Source: Nocardioides antri (lineage in GTDB: Bacteria; Actinomycetota; Actinomycetes; Propionibacteriales; Nocardioidaceae). From it: a stretch of DNA of 64,000 nt. Of this stretch, positions 62,239 through 64,000 are shown in pieces. The stretch is taken from NCBI RefSeq assembly GCF_008373765.1, contig NZ_VUJW01000012.1:36601-100600 (forward strand), written 5' to 3'. Position 1 is the stretch's first letter. Every line of letters starts with the position of its first letter. Under the pieces are notes generated by a model that saw only the letters and a list, made by a program, of their open reading frames with translations, was not told the DNA's origin and made no database searches. Position numbers and translations under genes: made by a program.

Positions 62239-62646
62239 ATGGCCACGTCCACCACCTCCTCCCCTACCCGCACCGACCTCGGCGCGGACCGGGCGTTCCT
62301 GCTCCTGCGCACCGTCTTCACCGTCGCCCCGATCGCCTTCGGCCTCGACAAGTTCGCGGAGATGATGACGGACTGGGAGCAGTACCTCGCGCCGTGGGTC
62401 GACGACCTGGTCCCGGGCTCCGCCCACGACGCGATGCTCGCCGTCGGCGTCGTCGAGATCGCGGCCGGTCTCGTCGTCGCCCTTGCCCCCCGCTTCGGCG
62501 GCCCGCTCGTGGCGGCCTGGCTCGCCGGGATCATCCTCAACCTGGTCACCATGGGCGAGTTCTACGACATCGCCCTGCGCGACTTCGGGCTCCTCGTCGG
62601 CGCCCTCGCGCTCACGGCTCTCGCCTGGGCCAGGAGCACGCCGTGA
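62239..62646 (+). CDS. DoxX-like small membrane protein
   Basis: 135 residues with four membrane helices: AFLLLRTVFTVAPIAFGLDK, MLAVGVVEIAAGLVVALAP, GPLVAAWLAGIILNLV and DFGLLVGALALTAL. Lacks enzyme motifs. Stop overlaps the GTG of the following reductase gene. Related proteins accompany redox enzymes. Confidence 0.78.
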   Translation: MATSTTSSPTRTDLGADRAFLLLRTVFTVAPIAFGLDKFAEMMTDWEQYLAPWVDDLVPGSAHDAMLAVGVVEIAAGLVVALAPRFGGPLVAAWLAGIILNLVTMGEFYDIALRDFGLLVGALALTALAWARSTP

Positions 62647-63830
62647 ACGTCGTCGTGGTCGGCGGCGGGCTCGCGGGCGCGAGCGCCGTGGAAGAGCTCC
62701 GCACCCTGGGCTACACCGGCGACATCACGCTGATCGGCGCCGAGCCTCACCTGCCCTACGAACGACCGCCGCTCTCCAAGGGCGTGCTGCTCGGCGCCGC
62801 CGATCCGGGATCGGTGTTCGTCCACGACCACCAGTGGTACGACGACCAGCAGGTCGACGTACGTCTCGGCTCGCCGGTCACCGAGCTCGACCTCGACCGC
62901 TGCCACGTCGGCCTCGACGGCACGACGATCGCCTACGACCGGCTCCTCCTCGCGACCGGAGCCACTCCACGACGGCTGCCGTTCCCGCACCCGGGCGAAC
63001 CGGTCGTCCACCTGCGCACCCTCGCCGACGCGCTCTACCTCCGGCCCCGGCTGACCGGCCACGTCCTGATCGTCGGGGCGGGCTGGATCGGGCTCGAGGT
63101 CGCTGCAGCCGCTCGGCAGGTCGGCGCGACCGTCACGGTCGTGGAGACGGCGCCCATCCCCCTCCTCGGTGTCCTCGGACCGGAGATCGCTCCCCTCTTC
63201 GCCGAGCTGCACCGCGAGCACGGCGTCGACCTCCGGCTCGGCACCGGCGTCACCGCGATCGACCGCGGCCGCGCCGAGCTCGCCGACGGGAGCGCGGTCG
63301 ACGCGGACCTGGTCGTGGTGGGCATCGGCGCCGTACCCGACACCGGGCTCGCGGCCGCGGCCGGCCTGGCGGGAGACAACGGCGTGCTGGTCGACGCGCG
63401 GCTCCGCACGATCGATCCGCACGTCTACGCCGCCGGCGACGTGGCCGACCACGACCACCCGCTCCTCGGCCGGCTCCGGGTCGAGCACTGGGACAACGCG
63501 ATCGAGCAGGGCAAGCACGCGGCTCGCACGATGCTCGGCGACGACGCCCCCTACGTCCGGATGCCCTCCTTCTTCACCGACCAGTACGACCTCGGCATGG
63601 AGTACGTCGGGCACGTCGGTGCCGAGGGGGCAGACGAGGTCGTGATCCGCGGCGACGTCGAGGCCCGGGTCGTCACCGCCCTCTGGCTCCGGGCCGGCCG
63701 CGTCGTGGCCGGGATGCACGTCAACGACTGGGACGCGATCGACCCGATCCGCCGGCTCGTCGGCGGGCCGGCCGATGCCCGCAGCCGCGACCGGCACATC
63801 GCCCTGCCCGACCTCGTCCGACAGCCCTGA
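62643..63830 (+). CDS. Ferredoxin reductase-like FAD/NAD oxidoreductase
   Basis: 395 residues from GTG 62643. First FAD motif VVVGGGLAGASAVEEL, NAD motif VGAGWIGLEVAAAARQVG, FAD closing motif YAAGDVADHDH. Includes YERPPLSKGVL typical of rubredoxin/ferredoxin reductases of the PuxA/HcaD type. Transfers electrons from NAD(P)H; the ferredoxin partner is not nearby. Coupled to the DoxX-like gene. Confidence 0.92.
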   Translation: MNVVVVGGGLAGASAVEELRTLGYTGDITLIGAEPHLPYERPPLSKGVLLGAADPGSVFVHDHQWYDDQQVDVRLGSPVTELDLDRCHVGLDGTTIAYDRLLLATGATPRRLPFPHPGEPVVHLRTLADALYLRPRLTGHVLIVGAGWIGLEVAAAARQVGATVTVVETAPIPLLGVLGPEIAPLFAELHREHGVDLRLGTGVTAIDRGRAELADGSAVDADLVVVGIGAVPDTGLAAAAGLAGDNGVLVDARLRTIDPHVYAAGDVADHDHPLLGRLRVEHWDNAIEQGKHAARTMLGDDAPYVRMPSFFTDQYDLGMEYVGHVGAEGADEVVIRGDVEARVVTALWLRAGRVVAGMHVNDWDAIDPIRRLVGGPADARSRDRHIALPDLVRQP

Positions 63831-63843
63831 CCTCCGACACGGT

Positions 63844-63881
63844 CCTGCGGCCCACCTAGTCCGAAGTGGCTAGGCCGCAGG
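63844..63881 (+). terminator. Hairpin after the reductase gene
   Basis: Perfect 9-bp arms CCTGCGGCC and GGCCGCAGG, 20-base loop with minor inner pairing. Lies 14 bases after the stop. No U-tract. Nothing else is recognisable in 63882-64000. Confidence 0.55.
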
Positions 63882-64000
63882 GCCGACCAGTGGATCCTCG
63901 GGCGTTCGGCACCAGGGGCTTGCTCCAGCCACGAGACTGAGGGGGTTCTGTCGACCGCGTCCGGGGAGTTGCCGGAAATGCCCAACACGCCCGCGTTTCT

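Noticed and set aside
61239-63830. 863-residue reading frame over the reductase
   Set aside because: The upstream part is antisense to the regulator gene and crosses the DoxX gene; the reductase starts at GTG 62643.

Overview
The window is GC-rich actinobacterial chromosome carrying one small prophage. Gene content and style point to Nocardioidaceae, probably Nocardioides (inference): DUF3039, SmpB/FtsEX and DUF3048 genes, GTG starts, GTGA/ATGA couplings and leaderless regulators. No species-level claim is made.

Bases 1-36459 are host chromosome. They hold an ArsR regulator/MFS pair; a siderophore ABC importer with an IdeR/DtxR-type iron box; a DEAD/DEAH helicase with DUF3039; YqgE; several enzymes and lipoproteins; tmRNA (ssrA) with a 20-bp tandem repeat and a 32-bp perfect palindrome behind it; smpB, an M23 peptidase, ftsX and ftsE; a TetR-controlled acyl-CoA dehydrogenase/SDR/SDR/phosphotransferase/phosphatase operon; prfB; and an Rrf2 regulator/cupin pair. 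From 34034 a tad (Flp pilus) locus runs on the minus strand: TadG-like, TadE-like, a frameshifted TadE-like gene, a small Flp-like gene, tadC and the 3' end of tadB.

Bases 36637-59192 are a compact (about 22.5 kb) HK97-type siphophage-like prophage inserted inside tadB by a large serine integrase. Read leftward on the minus strand from the right end, it carries integrase, early zinc-ribbon proteins, a RepA-like AAA ATPase, several small proteins, a terminase with an N-terminal HNH domain, portal, prohead protease, capsid, connector and tail-end genes, two tandem tail-tube paralogues, a tail-assembly chaperone with a canonical GGGAAAA -1 frameshift site, tape measure, a fused baseplate/receptor-binding protein, holin-like membrane proteins, and an H1-like/zinc protein pair. 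At least two cargo (moron) genes point the other way. I see no endolysin, repressor or excision factor. The two tadB pieces are in the same codon phase at the junctions, so precise excision should rebuild a 284-codon tadB. The integrase ATG overlaps the stop of the truncated tadB, suggesting that the tad promoter drives it.

Bases 59193-64000 resume the host: tadB 5' part and tadA, then a SufR-like cysteine-containing regulator facing a DoxX-like protein and a ferredoxin reductase-like flavoprotein.
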